Assembly: GCA_903927685.1 (NCBI GenBank)
Contig: CAIYOB010001289.1
Coordinates: forward strand, 1-21,762
Length of the DNA: 21,762 nt
From: an uncultured Planctomycetaceae bacterium
Lineage (GTDB): Bacteria > Planctomycetota > Planctomycetia > Pirellulales > Pirellulaceae
Direction: 5' to 3'
The notes beneath the pieces were generated by a model. That model was not told the origin of the DNA and did no database searches. It worked only from the letters and a program-made list of their open reading frames with translations. Positions within the stretch are counted from its first letter, which is position 1, and each line of letters opens with the position of its first letter. Below, in pieces: positions 1-9,500 of the stretch. The translations under genes and the position numbers were made by a program.

Positions 1-185
1 ATAACAAGGGGCCCGACATGACAGAACGGTACGAGGTTTGCGGGGTCAGCGCGCACAGCCTTGCCAACGCCGACACCATCCGAGTACGGCATTGCGGCGA
101 CGTTCAACGCCTTCCTGTGGGCACGCCATGTTCTACGACTTTCGCGGCAGCAGCACAATAGCCTGCTTGTTCGACTGCGAATTGT

Positions 186-524
186 TCAAGATCGCCTACG
201 AGGCGCCGACTGTCCAGTTGCGTCGAGCGGATCGTCCGGCAGTCGGTCGCGATGAACGAGGAACTCGGCAAGCAGCGATTCACGAGCCCCTCGCAGGGGC
301 GTAATCGCCCGCTCGGCTACCAGATCCCATAGGACGCAAGCCAAGGCATTGCGCTCCGATTCGTCGAGGCTTGTTCTACTAGATACTGGCAAGTTGGATT
401 CAGGCATGGAGTCCAGGTAATCCACCGGCAATTGTTCAGCCAGATCTCGTTCCATTGACGCCAGTCGGCACAGTCCGTCTTGTGATCGCAGCCACGCGAC
501 TGCCAGGGTTCGCATTGCATCCAT
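186..524 (-). CDS. Small hypothetical protein with a WDLVAERAITP motif
   Basis: This minus-strand frame encodes about 112 residues from ATG 524; another ATG lies at 515 and a GTG at 572. I chose 524 because the GTG has no usable ribosome binding site, but no start has a strong one. The body is a short helical stretch (RTLAVAWLRSQDGL), an acidic middle part, then CVLWDLVAERAITP. Similar W-D-L-I/V-x-E-R-x-I-T-P segments occur, from memory, in small planctomycete proteins of unknown function, where they are followed by a short conserved tail rich in aromatic residues. That tail is missing: after ITP the sequence turns basic and ends in PRRRS, so the C-terminus may be truncated or frameshifted. 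It has no visible membrane segment or catalytic motif. Given the decayed surroundings, it could be a pseudogene. No function can be assigned. Confidence 0.45.
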   Translation of the reverse strand: MDAMRTLAVAWLRSQDGLCRLASMERDLAEQLPVDYLDSMPESNLPVSSRTSLDESERNALACVLWDLVAERAITPLRGARESLLAEFLVHRDRLPDDPLDATGQSAPRRRS

Positions 525-769
525 CACGATCGTCTCTATCCTGAGTGAACGAAGCCGTGCCAAGCAAGCCACTCACCGGAGCAGTTTAGCGCGGCGAATC
601 AACAGCCTTTTCTGGGAGTCAGCCTACTCAAATGCTCATCGAATTCTACCGCAAAAGACTGTTGCCACGGAAGGGTACGATCGGCTGTTCTATCTTCGAT
701 GATCGACCAAAAGCCGGGGGTCTCAGCGGAGCGATTCCCCCCGCCAACGCAAGGCTGCAGACAGCGTCA

Positions 770-1069
770 TCATCGAGTATTCCCCCAATTCCCTTTGCCA
801 TTGAACCAGGGGCTCGCATTTTCTTTCTCGCGGGTGGGCACTGTCGGTTTGTAGATCGGCAAGTGTCGGTAGTAGGCTTCAAGCATGAGGCAGCTCAGGC
901 AAGTGGTATACAGACGACCGCCGTGGTTACCCCAGCGATCGCGAAGCGGGTCCCAGCTGCCCTTTTCTCTGCCTTCTTTCACCTGGTGCTCGGGTACGGC
1001 TTGCCGCATGACCTTGTTCCACTTATCCCAGTAGTCGCCTCCCATATGGCCTACGTTCCGCAGGTCGCG
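770..1069 (-). pseudogene. C-terminal remnant of a prenyltransferase/squalene-oxidase repeat protein
   Basis: About 99 codons are open on the minus strand, from just after a TGA at 1070-1072 to a stop at 770. The translation contains GGDYWDKWNKVMRQ, then GSWDPLRDRWGNHGGRLY, then LEAYYRHLPIY. This run (W-x-x-W-N, G-S-W-D-P, G-G-R-L-Y-T-T, E-x-Y-Y-R-H-L-P) is what I recall from the last repeat of the large planctomycete proteins annotated as prenyltransferase/squalene-oxidase repeat-containing. Those proteins are several hundred residues long, so only the final part survives. Homology-like sequence appears to start near VGHMGG (about 1054), which is where the proposed left end of the insertion sequence lies. 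The missing N-terminal part is not visible on the other side of the element, so a rearrangement or deletion accompanied or followed the insertion. Family assignment is from pattern memory; the truncation is seen directly. Confidence 0.6.
1053..1067 (+). repeat. Candidate left terminal inverted repeat of the IS
   Basis: ACGTTCCGCAGGTCG is matched exactly, in inverted orientation, at 3219-3233 on the far side of the transposase gene. Two flanks of a few hundred bases are very unlikely to share a perfect 15-mer by chance. The outward bases differ (left CCT, right reverse complement CCTG), and the inward bases are only partly alike. Confidence 0.5.
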
Positions 1070-1236
1070 TCATGCATTTCCGGCGGGTTTTGGGGAGCCG
1101 AGAGATCAAGCAGGACGACGACCGGATACGGCACGAGGTGCCGCCGAGTGAGCGAATGGTAGCCGAGATCCTGGGTCCGACAAGGGGCGTCGAGGTGGCG
1201 CGGAGATTCTGAAAAAAAGTTACGTAAAATTCACTC

Positions 1237-1267
1237 GACGTAAGTCGAGTCGGACTCGACTTACGTC
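1237..1267. terminator. Perfect 31-bp palindrome upstream of the transposase (terminator or operator)
   Basis: GACGTAAGTCGAGTC at 1237-1251 is followed by a single G and its exact reverse complement at 1253-1267. On the plus strand the hairpin is followed within eight bases by TTTTT (1275-1279), so it could terminate transcription entering the element from outside. A seven-A run at 1212-1218 on the other side could serve the opposite direction, though it is about 20 bases from the stem. The motif AAGTCG recurs at 1242, 1269, 1283 and 1315, and a separate 12-bp palindrome CGTTCGCGAACG lies at 1319-1330. The area could therefore instead be a binding site for the transposase or a regulator. Confidence 0.5.
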
Positions 1268-1386
1268 AAAGTCGTTTTTCCTAAGTCGCGCGCGAAAAAT
1301 TTCGGCCCTTGTCCAAGTCGTTCGCGAACGCAATCCTGTGGCGACGTGTTGGAGTTCTGTCCGCTGGTCGTCTCAGGAGGTTGGTC

Positions 1387-3174
1387 ATGTCGGAAGGCAA
1401 GAAGTCTCGTTCCCCTGCGCGTCGGAGTTCGGCTTGTCCTCAGGTTCTCACGCCGGAACCGCGGGAGCCCGGTCAGCAGGCTCAGGCTCCGGGACTCACG
1501 TTGCGTTCGTATCAGGTCGGCGTGTTGCCGTTGGTCAATCGGATCCTGGAGCGGATCCGCTTGGAGCAGTTCTTGGGCGAGTATCTGCCGGCGGATGATC
1601 CGCGTTGTCAGTTCCCCACGGCGCAGGCCCTGCTGGTGCTTGTCCGAAATGTGCTGGTGTCGCGAGAGCCGGTGTATGCGGTGGGCGCGTGGGCCGCTCA
1701 GTTTGCCCCGGACCTGTTCAATCTCTGGGACGAGCAGCTGGCGTTGCTTCACGACGATCGTCTGGGACGTTGCTTGACGCGGCTGTTTCTGGGTAGCGGG
1801 CCGGAGTTGATCCTGGCCATCGTGCGTCATGTGATCGCCGAGTTTGGCGTCAGTCTGGACGAGCTCCACAATGACTCCACCACGGTCTCGTTCTATGGTG
1901 TGTATCAGGAGGCCAGCGAGGAAGGAAGCCGGCAGGGCCGGGCGACGCACGCCATCACCTGGGGATATAGCAAGGACCATCGGCCCGATCTGAAGCAACT
2001 GCTGTACACCCTGACCGTCAGCCGCGATGGGGGCGTGCCGGTCTACTTCACCAGCCACAGCGGCAACGTGGTCGACGACACGACGCACTGCGCCACGTGG
2101 GATCTGCTGTGTCAGTTGGTGGGCAGCACGGATTTCCTGTACGTGGCGGACTGCAAGCTGGCCAGCGAAGACAACCTCCGGCACATCGCCCGCAAGGGAC
2201 GCTTCGTGACCGTGATGCCGCGGACGCATGGCGAGGACGAGAAGTTTCGGACCCGGCTGCGGCAGTCTCCCTCCACGATACGATGGGAACCCTTGTACGA
2301 CAAAACGAACGAACAGGGTGAGGTGACCGATCGGCTGTTCGTCTGCGCCGACGAGTGGCTCAGTTCCGGGGGCTATCGGTTGCTCTGGTATCGCAGCACG
2401 CGAAAAGCCGAGTTGGATCAAGAGACGCGAGCCCGCCGAGTTCAACGGGCTCTGGCGGGGTTGACGGAACTGCGGGAGCGACTGTCGAGTCCCCGGACTC
2501 GTTTTCGCGAACGCAGCAAGGTGCAGCGGGCCGTGGATGATCTGTTGGCGAGTTGCGAGGTCGAGTCCCTCGTCCGAGTCAGCATCGAGGAAGGAGAAGA
2601 TGCCAAGTATCGGCAGGCTCAGCCCGGCCGTCCGAGCAAGCACACCCAGTACAAGAAAGAGGTCCGTCCACGCTACGATCTGACGTGGGAACTGGATGCC
2701 GCCGGCTTCGCGAACGCCGAACGGGAGGACGGGATCTTCCCCTTGCTGACCAACGATAAGCAGTTGACGGCCGAGGAGGTCCTGCGAGCCTACAAACGTC
2801 AGCCGATCATCGAGAAGCGGTTTTCACAACTGAAGACTGATTTCGCCGTTGCCCCGGTGTACTTGAAAGACGTGGGGCGGATTCAGGGACTGCTGGCGAT
2901 CTACTTTTTCGTGTTGCTCGTGCAGACGTTGCTCGAACGGGAACTGCGTCAGGCCATGGCACGCAAAGGCATCGAAGCTCTGCCACTCTACCCCGAGGGG
3001 CGTCCCTGTTCCCGACCGACGACGGCCAGAGTCATCGAGCTCTTCGAGCCAATTCAGCGACACTGGCTCACCGTCGGCGACAGCCAACCGCAGTGTTTGG
3101 TCACGGAACTCACCACGCTCCAGCGCCAAATCATCAAACTCCTGGGACTCTCACCCGCCGACTACGGCCGCTGA
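1387..3174 (+). CDS. IS1634-like DDE transposase
   Basis: This 595-residue transposase would cut and move the surrounding element. I chose ATG 1387 because a perfect AGGAGG (1375-1380) sits six bases upstream; the frame is open further back, to about 1309, with no comparable site. The N-terminus (YQVGVLPLVNRILERI, then ALLVLVRNVLVSREPVYAV) matches the DUF4277-type region typical of IS1634-family enzymes. The catalytic region follows. A first Asp lies in LHNDSTTVSFYGVY, a second in YVADCKLASEDN, and the final Glu in IIEKRFSQLKT, followed by a helical segment (GLLAIYFFVLLVQTLLEREL). A long charged insertion separates the second Asp from the Glu, as in IS4-superfamily enzymes. The length is usual for the family, and no frameshift or stop interrupts it, so it could be active. 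Family level is fairly certain; subgroup is not. Confidence 0.88.
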   Translation: MSEGKKSRSPARRSSACPQVLTPEPREPGQQAQAPGLTLRSYQVGVLPLVNRILERIRLEQFLGEYLPADDPRCQFPTAQALLVLVRNVLVSREPVYAVGAWAAQFAPDLFNLWDEQLALLHDDRLGRCLTRLFLGSGPELILAIVRHVIAEFGVSLDELHNDSTTVSFYGVYQEASEEGSRQGRATHAITWGYSKDHRPDLKQLLYTLTVSRDGGVPVYFTSHSGNVVDDTTHCATWDLLCQLVGSTDFLYVADCKLASEDNLRHIARKGRFVTVMPRTHGEDEKFRTRLRQSPSTIRWEPLYDKTNEQGEVTDRLFVCADEWLSSGGYRLLWYRSTRKAELDQETRARRVQRALAGLTELRERLSSPRTRFRERSKVQRAVDDLLASCEVESLVRVSIEEGEDAKYRQAQPGRPSKHTQYKKEVRPRYDLTWELDAAGFANAEREDGIFPLLTNDKQLTAEEVLRAYKRQPIIEKRFSQLKTDFAVAPVYLKDVGRIQGLLAIYFFVLLVQTLLERELRQAMARKGIEALPLYPEGRPCSRPTTARVIELFEPIQRHWLTVGDSQPQCLVTELTTLQRQIIKLLGLSPADYGR

Positions 3175-3218
3175 CTGGCTCCTTCCCCCACGGCAAAATC
3201 CCGGAGATATTGGTTCGA

Positions 3219-3233
3219 CGACCTGCGGAACGT
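3219..3233 (-). repeat. Candidate right terminal inverted repeat of the IS
   Basis: CGACCTGCGGAACGT here is the exact reverse complement of 1053-1067. It starts 44 bases past the transposase stop codon, a usual place for the right end of an IS. Confidence 0.5.
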
Positions 3234-3500
3234 CAGGAGCATCGGAATCAGAGGTCCCAATCTGCCGGCCTCGCTGAATCTGCTGGAAATCCAAATCAGG
3301 AACCACCCCGCTAGAAAACCATCTGCTGGCTTTGCTGGATCGGTGAGAGATTGGGAGCATCGGTGGCACGGCGTTTCCGCTGGCCGCATCCCGCTAGTCC
3401 GCCGTCGACTGCCGGCTGGGCGCTAAACGAACGGGAGTGACTCACGAGGATGCCATGTCGTGAGCGTTGCTGCCGGAGAAGCCGTCTCCGTTTGAAATCA

Positions 3501-3529
3501 TTGACGTCGGCGTGATTCAGCGGGACAAT
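3501..3529 (+). promoter_or_regulatory. Possible sigma-70-type promoter of the giant protein gene
   Basis: TTGACG (3501-3506) and GACAAT (3524-3529) are separated by exactly 17 bases. They match the consensus hexamers in five and four of six positions. Transcription would start near 3536, giving a leader of about 44 bases before ATG 3580, which has AAAGGA just upstream. This is a consensus match only. Confidence 0.35.
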
Positions 3530-3579
3530 CAACGGAACCATGCCGAGTTTACGTTGGTAGCCCGCGAAGAAAGGAACCT

Positions 3580-6500
3580 ATGGCGATCCGGTGGTCTTTC
3601 TCATCCTGCCGTCAACTTGCTCGAACACGACAACGACGTACCCCACGGCGGCGTGTTCTTGCAGTCGAGGTGCTGGAGGATCGTCTTGCGCTGTCAGCCA
3701 TTCCGACACTTACGGCGCTGACCGCGTCGCCGGCTTCAGCGGTCTACGGCCAGCCCGTGAGTTTATCGGCAACCGTGACCGCTGATCGCCCAGACGCCGG
3801 GTCGCCCACGGGCTCGGTGAGCTTCTTCGACTGGACCAATGGAGCCAGCCTGGGAACAGCGGCGCTCGCAGCCGGCATCGCCACTCTGGACGTGTTGCCG
3901 TTGGCGGTCGGGAACCACACGATCGTTGCCGCGTACTCCGGCGACGCCGACTTCATGAGTTCGGCCACCGCGATCGGTCCGGGGACGACCATCATGACCA
4001 TCGCGGGCAACGGCACTGCGGGTTACAGCGGCGACGGCGTCCAGGCCACACACGCGTCGCTGAACTACCCCATCGATGTGGCGGTCGACGATGCAGGGCA
4101 CCTGTTCATCGCGGACTCGCGCAATGGCCGGGTCCGTCAGGTGGACATGGCCAGCGGAGTGATTACGACGGTGGCCGGCACAGGGACCTTGGGTTTCAGC
4201 GGGGACGGCGGCCCCGCCGTCGCTGCCGAGTTGAACTACCCCTCGGGGCTGGCCGTGGACGATGCCGGTCACCTCTTCATCGCGGATCTGCTCAACGTTC
4301 GCGTTCGGCAGGTGGACCTAGCCACCGGCATGATCACCACCGTCGCAGGCGACGGAACGCTGGGTTACGGCGGCGATGGCGGCCCGGCCACGGCGGCCAA
4401 AATTTCCTATCCCGGAAGCCTGGCGATCGACGCGACCGGGCACCTGTACATTGCGGATGGTGGCAACAACCGCGTGCGCCAGGTCGATTTGGCCTCGGGC
4501 CTGATCACCACCGTCGCCGGCAATGGCAGCGAAGGCTTCAGCGGTGACGCCGGCCCGGCTACGGAAGCCCGGCTTTCCCGCTCGCTGGATGTGGCTGTTG
4601 ACGGCGCCGGGCACTTGTACATTGGGGATGGTGGCAACAACCGCGTGCGCCAGGTCGATCTCTCGGCCGGCCAGATCACGACGATTGCGGGGAACGGCAC
4701 GGCGGGCTACGACGGCGATGGCGGGCCGGCCCTCAGCGCCAGCTTGTCCCCCGGCTGTATCAGCGTCGGGGCCTCCGGCAGGTTGCTGGTGGCCGACCTG
4801 GCCCACAATGTCGTCCGGCAAGTCGATCTCGTTACAGGCTGGATCAGCACGGTGGCCGGTGACGGCACGTTGGGCTACAGCGGGGACGGCGGGCCCGCGA
4901 CGGAGGCCCAATTGAATTCGCCGCTAGGCTTGGCCGTGGATGCCGCGGGGCAGCTGTTCATCGCCGAGATCGACAATAACGCGGTGCGTCGGGTGGATTT
5001 GACGACGGGCCTGATTACCACCGCCGCCGGTGGCTACAACGGGGACGGCGGGGCTGCGACCTCCGCCCCGCTGAACCGGCCGGCGGGTCTGGCCGGAGAG
5101 GGCGGCCGCCGGGTCTTCATCGCCGAACCGGACAACGACGTGATCCGCGAATTGGATCTGGCGACCGGCGTCATCACCCGGGCAGCCGGTGGCGGCCCCT
5201 TGGTGGGCGACGGCGGACCCGCCACGCAAGCCGAGTTGGGCAATCCCAACGCGGTCGCCGTGGACGGCGCGGGGCACCTGTTCATCGCGGGCTACTTCCA
5301 GGACCGCGTTCGCAGAGTGGATCTGGCGACCGGGGTGATCACGACGGTCGCGGGAAACGGCACCTCCGGGTTCAGCGGCGACGGGGGCCCGGCCACGGCT
5401 GCCCAGCTCAATCAACCGGACGGAGTCGCGGTGGACGGGGATGGGCGCGTCTTCATCGCCGACTACAACAACAACCGTGTGCGGATGGTCGATCCGGCGA
5501 CCGGAATCATCACCACCGTGGCGGGCAACGGGACCTGGATTTACAGCGGCGATGGCGGTCCGGCCACGCAGGCCGGGATGCGGGGCCCGGTCGGGCTCGC
5601 CGTTGACGCCAATGACCACCTGTTCATCGCGGATGTCAACGCCCAGCGGATCCGCATGGTCGACCTTGCCACAGGCGTCATCACGACCGTCGCGGGCAAC
5701 GGGACGGCGGGCTACGGCGGCGACGGGGGGCCAGCGACGGAGGCCATGATTTCGAATCCCCAGGGCGTGGCGGTGGATGGCCGGGGCCAGCTGTACATCG
5801 CCGACTGGGGCAACCAGCGGATTCGCCAGGTGGATCTGGCGACCGGCGTTATCACAACCATCGCCGGGAACGGAACGGCGAGTTACGCGGGTGACGGCGG
5901 ACCCGCCGGCGCGGCGGCTCTGCATGGTCCCCAAAGCGTCTGGGTGGACGGCGCCGGAAGCCTGTACATCGGGGACTCAGACAATCATCGGATCCGGCGT
6001 CTGGCGTCAGGCGTTGAGGTCGCCGTCAGCCAGGCCGCGCCGAGCCTGACTGTCCAGCGTGCCGACGGCGTCTACGCTGGCCAATCGTTCGTGGCCACGG
6101 CTCTGGTGGCGGGTGTCGTCGCCGGCGTGGATACGACACCCGCGGCCAGCCTCGAAGGCGTCAGCCCCACCGTAACCTACTTCGTCGGTCCGACCGCGAC
6201 CGGCGGCGGATCTGCAGTGCCTCCCAGCGCTCCCGGCACCTATACGGTCGTGGCTTCGTTTGCAGGCAGTGCCAACTATGCGGCGGTTCAGTCAGCTCCT
6301 GTGACGTTCGTGATCGCCAAGGCAGTGCCCACGCTGACGCTCCAGGCCAGCGGCGGGACCTACAACGGCGTGCCCTTCCGCGCGACGGCATTGCTCACCG
6401 GCGTGGTCAGCGGAGTGGATGACTTGCCTGCGTCCAGCCTGGAGGGTGTGCTCCCGACCGTGAGCTACTACGTCGGCAGCAGCGTCACAGGCCCCGGTTC

Positions 6501-9500
6501 CCACGACCCGCCTGCGGAGGCGGGCACCTACACGGTGGCGGCTTCCTTCCCCGGCAGCCTCGACTATGTCGCCGTCGACGGCCAGCCGGTGACCTTCTCC
6601 ATTGCCAAGAGCACGCCCACGGTCAGGGTCACGCAGGCGGGTGGAACGTACAACGGTCAGCCGGCGCCGGTCACCGGCGAAGCGGACTTCGTGGCGGCTC
6701 GCCCGGAGGTTGTCGAATTCCTGTACACCTTTTACGCCGGCGCAGGTACCTCGGGCACGAAACTTGTTGCGGCTCCGACCGCCGTGGGTACGTACACGGT
6801 GGTGGTGACGTTTGCAGGCAGCGCCAACTATACCGCGGCCGACAGCCCGCCGTTCACGTTCACCATCGACAAGGCGACGCCCGGCATTACGGTTCGCGCC
6901 GCCGGCGGGACCTATAACGGGGCTTCGTTCCCTGCCAGCGCGGTGCTGACGTTCCCCGGCCCGCCGCCGCAGAATCCAAGCGTCGCGTATACCTACTATG
7001 CCGGCTCAAGTCCCAGTGGCACGGGATCGAGTACTGCGCCGGTTGCCGCGGGCACCTATACCGCGGTCGCCTCGCTCGCCGGCAGCGCCAACTACGCGGC
7101 GGCGGTCAGCGCCCCGGTGATCTTCACCATCGGCAAAGCGACTCCCACCGTCACGGCCGTCTCGCGAAACGGCGTCTATAACGGCAAGCCGTTGGCGGCC
7201 ACAACGACGATCGCGGGCGTCGTGCCTAACGTCGATACTTATCCGTCGTCTCAGCTGGAAGGCGTGCGACCGCGATTGACCTATTACGTCGGCACCAGCC
7301 CCGGCGGCTCCGGATCGACTGCGCCGCCTGTCGATGTGGGCACCTATACCGTGGTGGCATCCTTCTCAGGGAGCGGCAACTACGCCGCTGGCCAGAGTCC
7401 CCCCGTGACCTTCAGCATCGCCAAGCCAATGCCTCGCGTGGCCGTGACCGCGTCGGCGGACGCCGTGGTGAGTGGCCAGTCCGTGGCCATCACGGCGACC
7501 ATCACGGCGGTGCAGCAAGGGACAGCAGCGCCCACCGGGACGGTTGACTTCTATGACTGGACGACTCACACCTCTCTGGGAAGCGTCGGCCTGTCGGGCG
7601 GTTCCGCCACGCTGTTCACATCGGCCTTGGCGATGGGCACGCACAACATTACTGCCAGGTATTCCGGGGACGAACACTTCGGGGCTGCGGCCAGCGTCGC
7701 CGACGGCGGCTCGATCATCACCACGATTGCCGGCAACGCCAGCCGTGGCTTCAGCGGTGACGGCGGACAGGCCACGGACGCCGCGCTCTATTGGCCCGGC
7801 GGCCTGGCCGTGGACGACGCCGGCAGTTTGTTCTTCACCGATTCCGGCAACCAGCGGATCCGCAAGGTTGATCTCGCCACCAGCGTGATCACGACGATCG
7901 CCGGTGACGGGACCAAGGGCTACGGCGGTGACGGCGGAGATGCCGCGCACGCCCAGTTGGATAGCCCGGCCAGTGTCGTACTGGATGGGACAGGGCAGCT
8001 CTACTTCGCCGATCGCAACAACTATTGCGTCCGCCGGATCGACCTGGCCACCGGCGTGATTACCACCGTGGCGGGCAACGGGACCAGCGGCTACAGCGGT
8101 GATGGCGGCTCCGCGACGGCCGCTCAAATCGGCTTTCCCCAAAGCCTGGTCTTGGCTGCCGGGCGGTTGTTCATCGCCGATTACATCCAGAACGTGGTCC
8201 GCGCGGTCGATCTGACGAGCGGCGTCATCAGCACTTTTGCCGGCACCGGAACGGCCGGCTCGTCGGGCGACGGCGGGCCGGCCGGTTCGGCCCGGCTGAC
8301 TATGCCCGTGGCCCTGGCGACCGATGGCGCCGGGCACCTGTTCATCGGCGAAGTGGCCGGTCCCGTCCGGCGAGTCGATCTGTCCACCAGCCTCATTACC
8401 ACGGTTTATCCCCTTCGCCCCTCGGGCCTGGCCGCGGATGCCGCCGGACACCTCTTTGTCAGCGACTCGTTGAACAACGTGATCAACGAACTCAATCTGG
8501 CCACCAACGAGAGCGCACATGTTGCGGGTTGGGGAGCTGCCACCTCGGGTTATACCGGCGACGGCGGCCCGGCCGGCAACGCTCAACTGTACTCCCCGAG
8601 CAGCATCGCGCTCGACGCCGCCGGAAACCTCTACCTGGCCGATTTGAACGACGTGATCCGCCGCATTGACAGCGGCGTACGGGTCCGCGTGGTGCCGGCC
8701 CCGACTCAGCCCGTCCGGACAGGCCTGGCGCTCGAACTCGCCGCCGACCCGCCCAGTCCGCTCGTCTTTGGCCAACCGCTTTCGTTCACGGCCACCGTCA
8801 CGGCGCTGGAGCCGAGCTTGGACACGCCCACCGGGACCGTGGACTTTTTCGACATGCAAACGCGGACGGCGCTGGGCTCGGCTGCCGTTTCCGGCGGGGT
8901 GGCTGTCCTCCACACGGCGACGGTGCCGGTGGGGACGCACGTGATCACGGCCACGTACTCCGGCGACGCGAATTTCTTGGCCTCGACCCTCCAGATCGGG
9001 CGCAGTTCGACAATCACACTCCTGGCGGGCAACGGCAACGCAGGGTACGGCGGCGATGGCGGGCCAGCGGCCGCCGGCCTCTTGTCCAATCCGCAGGACG
9101 TCGCGGCCGACGCGACGGGGCACGTTTTCGTCGCGGACACCGGGAATCACCGGATCCGCGAGATCGATCTGGCCACGGGCCTGATGACGACCGTGGCGGG
9201 CGCCGGGATCGCGGGCGATGGCGGCGACGGGGCGGCCGCCGACGCGGCGGCCCTGTCCAGCCCGCACGGCGTTGCCGTGGACAATGCCGGCCACTTGTAC
9301 ATTGCGGATACGGGCAACCATCGCGTCCGTCGAGTGGACCTGGCGACGGGAATCATCACCACTGTGGCCGGCACGGGGGTTTCTGGCTTTGGCGGCGATG
9401 GAGGGCCCGCCGCCGCCGCACAGCTCAACAGCCCTTGGGACGTGGCCGTTGATGCCGCCGGGCGACTGTTCATCGCCGATTCCTCGAACAGCCGGATCCG

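Larger units (their letters stand above)
1053..3233 (+). mobile_element. IS1634-like insertion sequence, proposed boundaries
   Basis: The element contains one complete transposase gene. A perfect 15-bp inverted repeat, ACGTTCCGCAGGTCG read inward, lies at 1053-1067 and, reverse complemented, at 3219-3233. Weaker similarity continues inward on both sides (TCCGG, then TTTTG, then GGAGCC). These ends give an element of 2181 bp. The right end is 59 bp past the transposase stop, which is normal for an IS. The left leader of 334 bp is long and contains a palindrome. The left boundary coincides with the point where prenyltransferase-like coding sequence breaks off. I see no target-site duplication, so the insertion may be old or the flanks rearranged. 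The presence of an IS is firm; its exact ends are an inference. Confidence 0.6.
3175..3579. other. Intergenic stretch between the IS and the giant protein gene
   Basis: No convincing gene is visible. The first part contains the proposed right end of the insertion sequence (to 3233). Farther on are two compact hairpins: CTCACGA/TCGTGAG at 3441-3464 with a ten-base loop, and CGGAGA/TCTCCG at 3474-3490 with a five-base loop followed by TTT. They could end transcription from the left or form part of a leader. A promoter-like pair follows at 3501-3529. Short frames on both strands have no recognisable motifs. Confidence 0.5.

Noticed and set aside
18..161. A 47-codon frame at the left edge with AAGGGG upstream
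   Set aside because: The start looks reasonable, but the frame is short, ends in a run of alanines and matches nothing I recognise. It may be a gene remnant, but evidence is too thin to list.
632..1162. A 176-codon plus-strand frame
   Set aside because: It is antisense to the prenyltransferase-like remnant, which has clear family motifs; its own translation has none.
1261..2643. A 460-codon minus-strand frame
   Set aside because: It lies opposite the transposase gene and its composition is that of a shadow frame.
1201..3208. A 7-bp direct repeat CGGAGAT at 1201-1207 and 3202-3208 as a target-site duplication
   Set aside because: Seven bases are not significant over flanks of this size, and the sequences just inside do not form an inverted repeat. 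The 15-bp inverted repeat is the better boundary candidate.
3467..3721. An 84-codon plus-strand frame overlapping the start of the giant gene
   Set aside because: Its first part looks somewhat protein-like, but the second half overlaps the LEVLEDR-type N-terminus in another frame, and no motif or ribosome binding site supports it.
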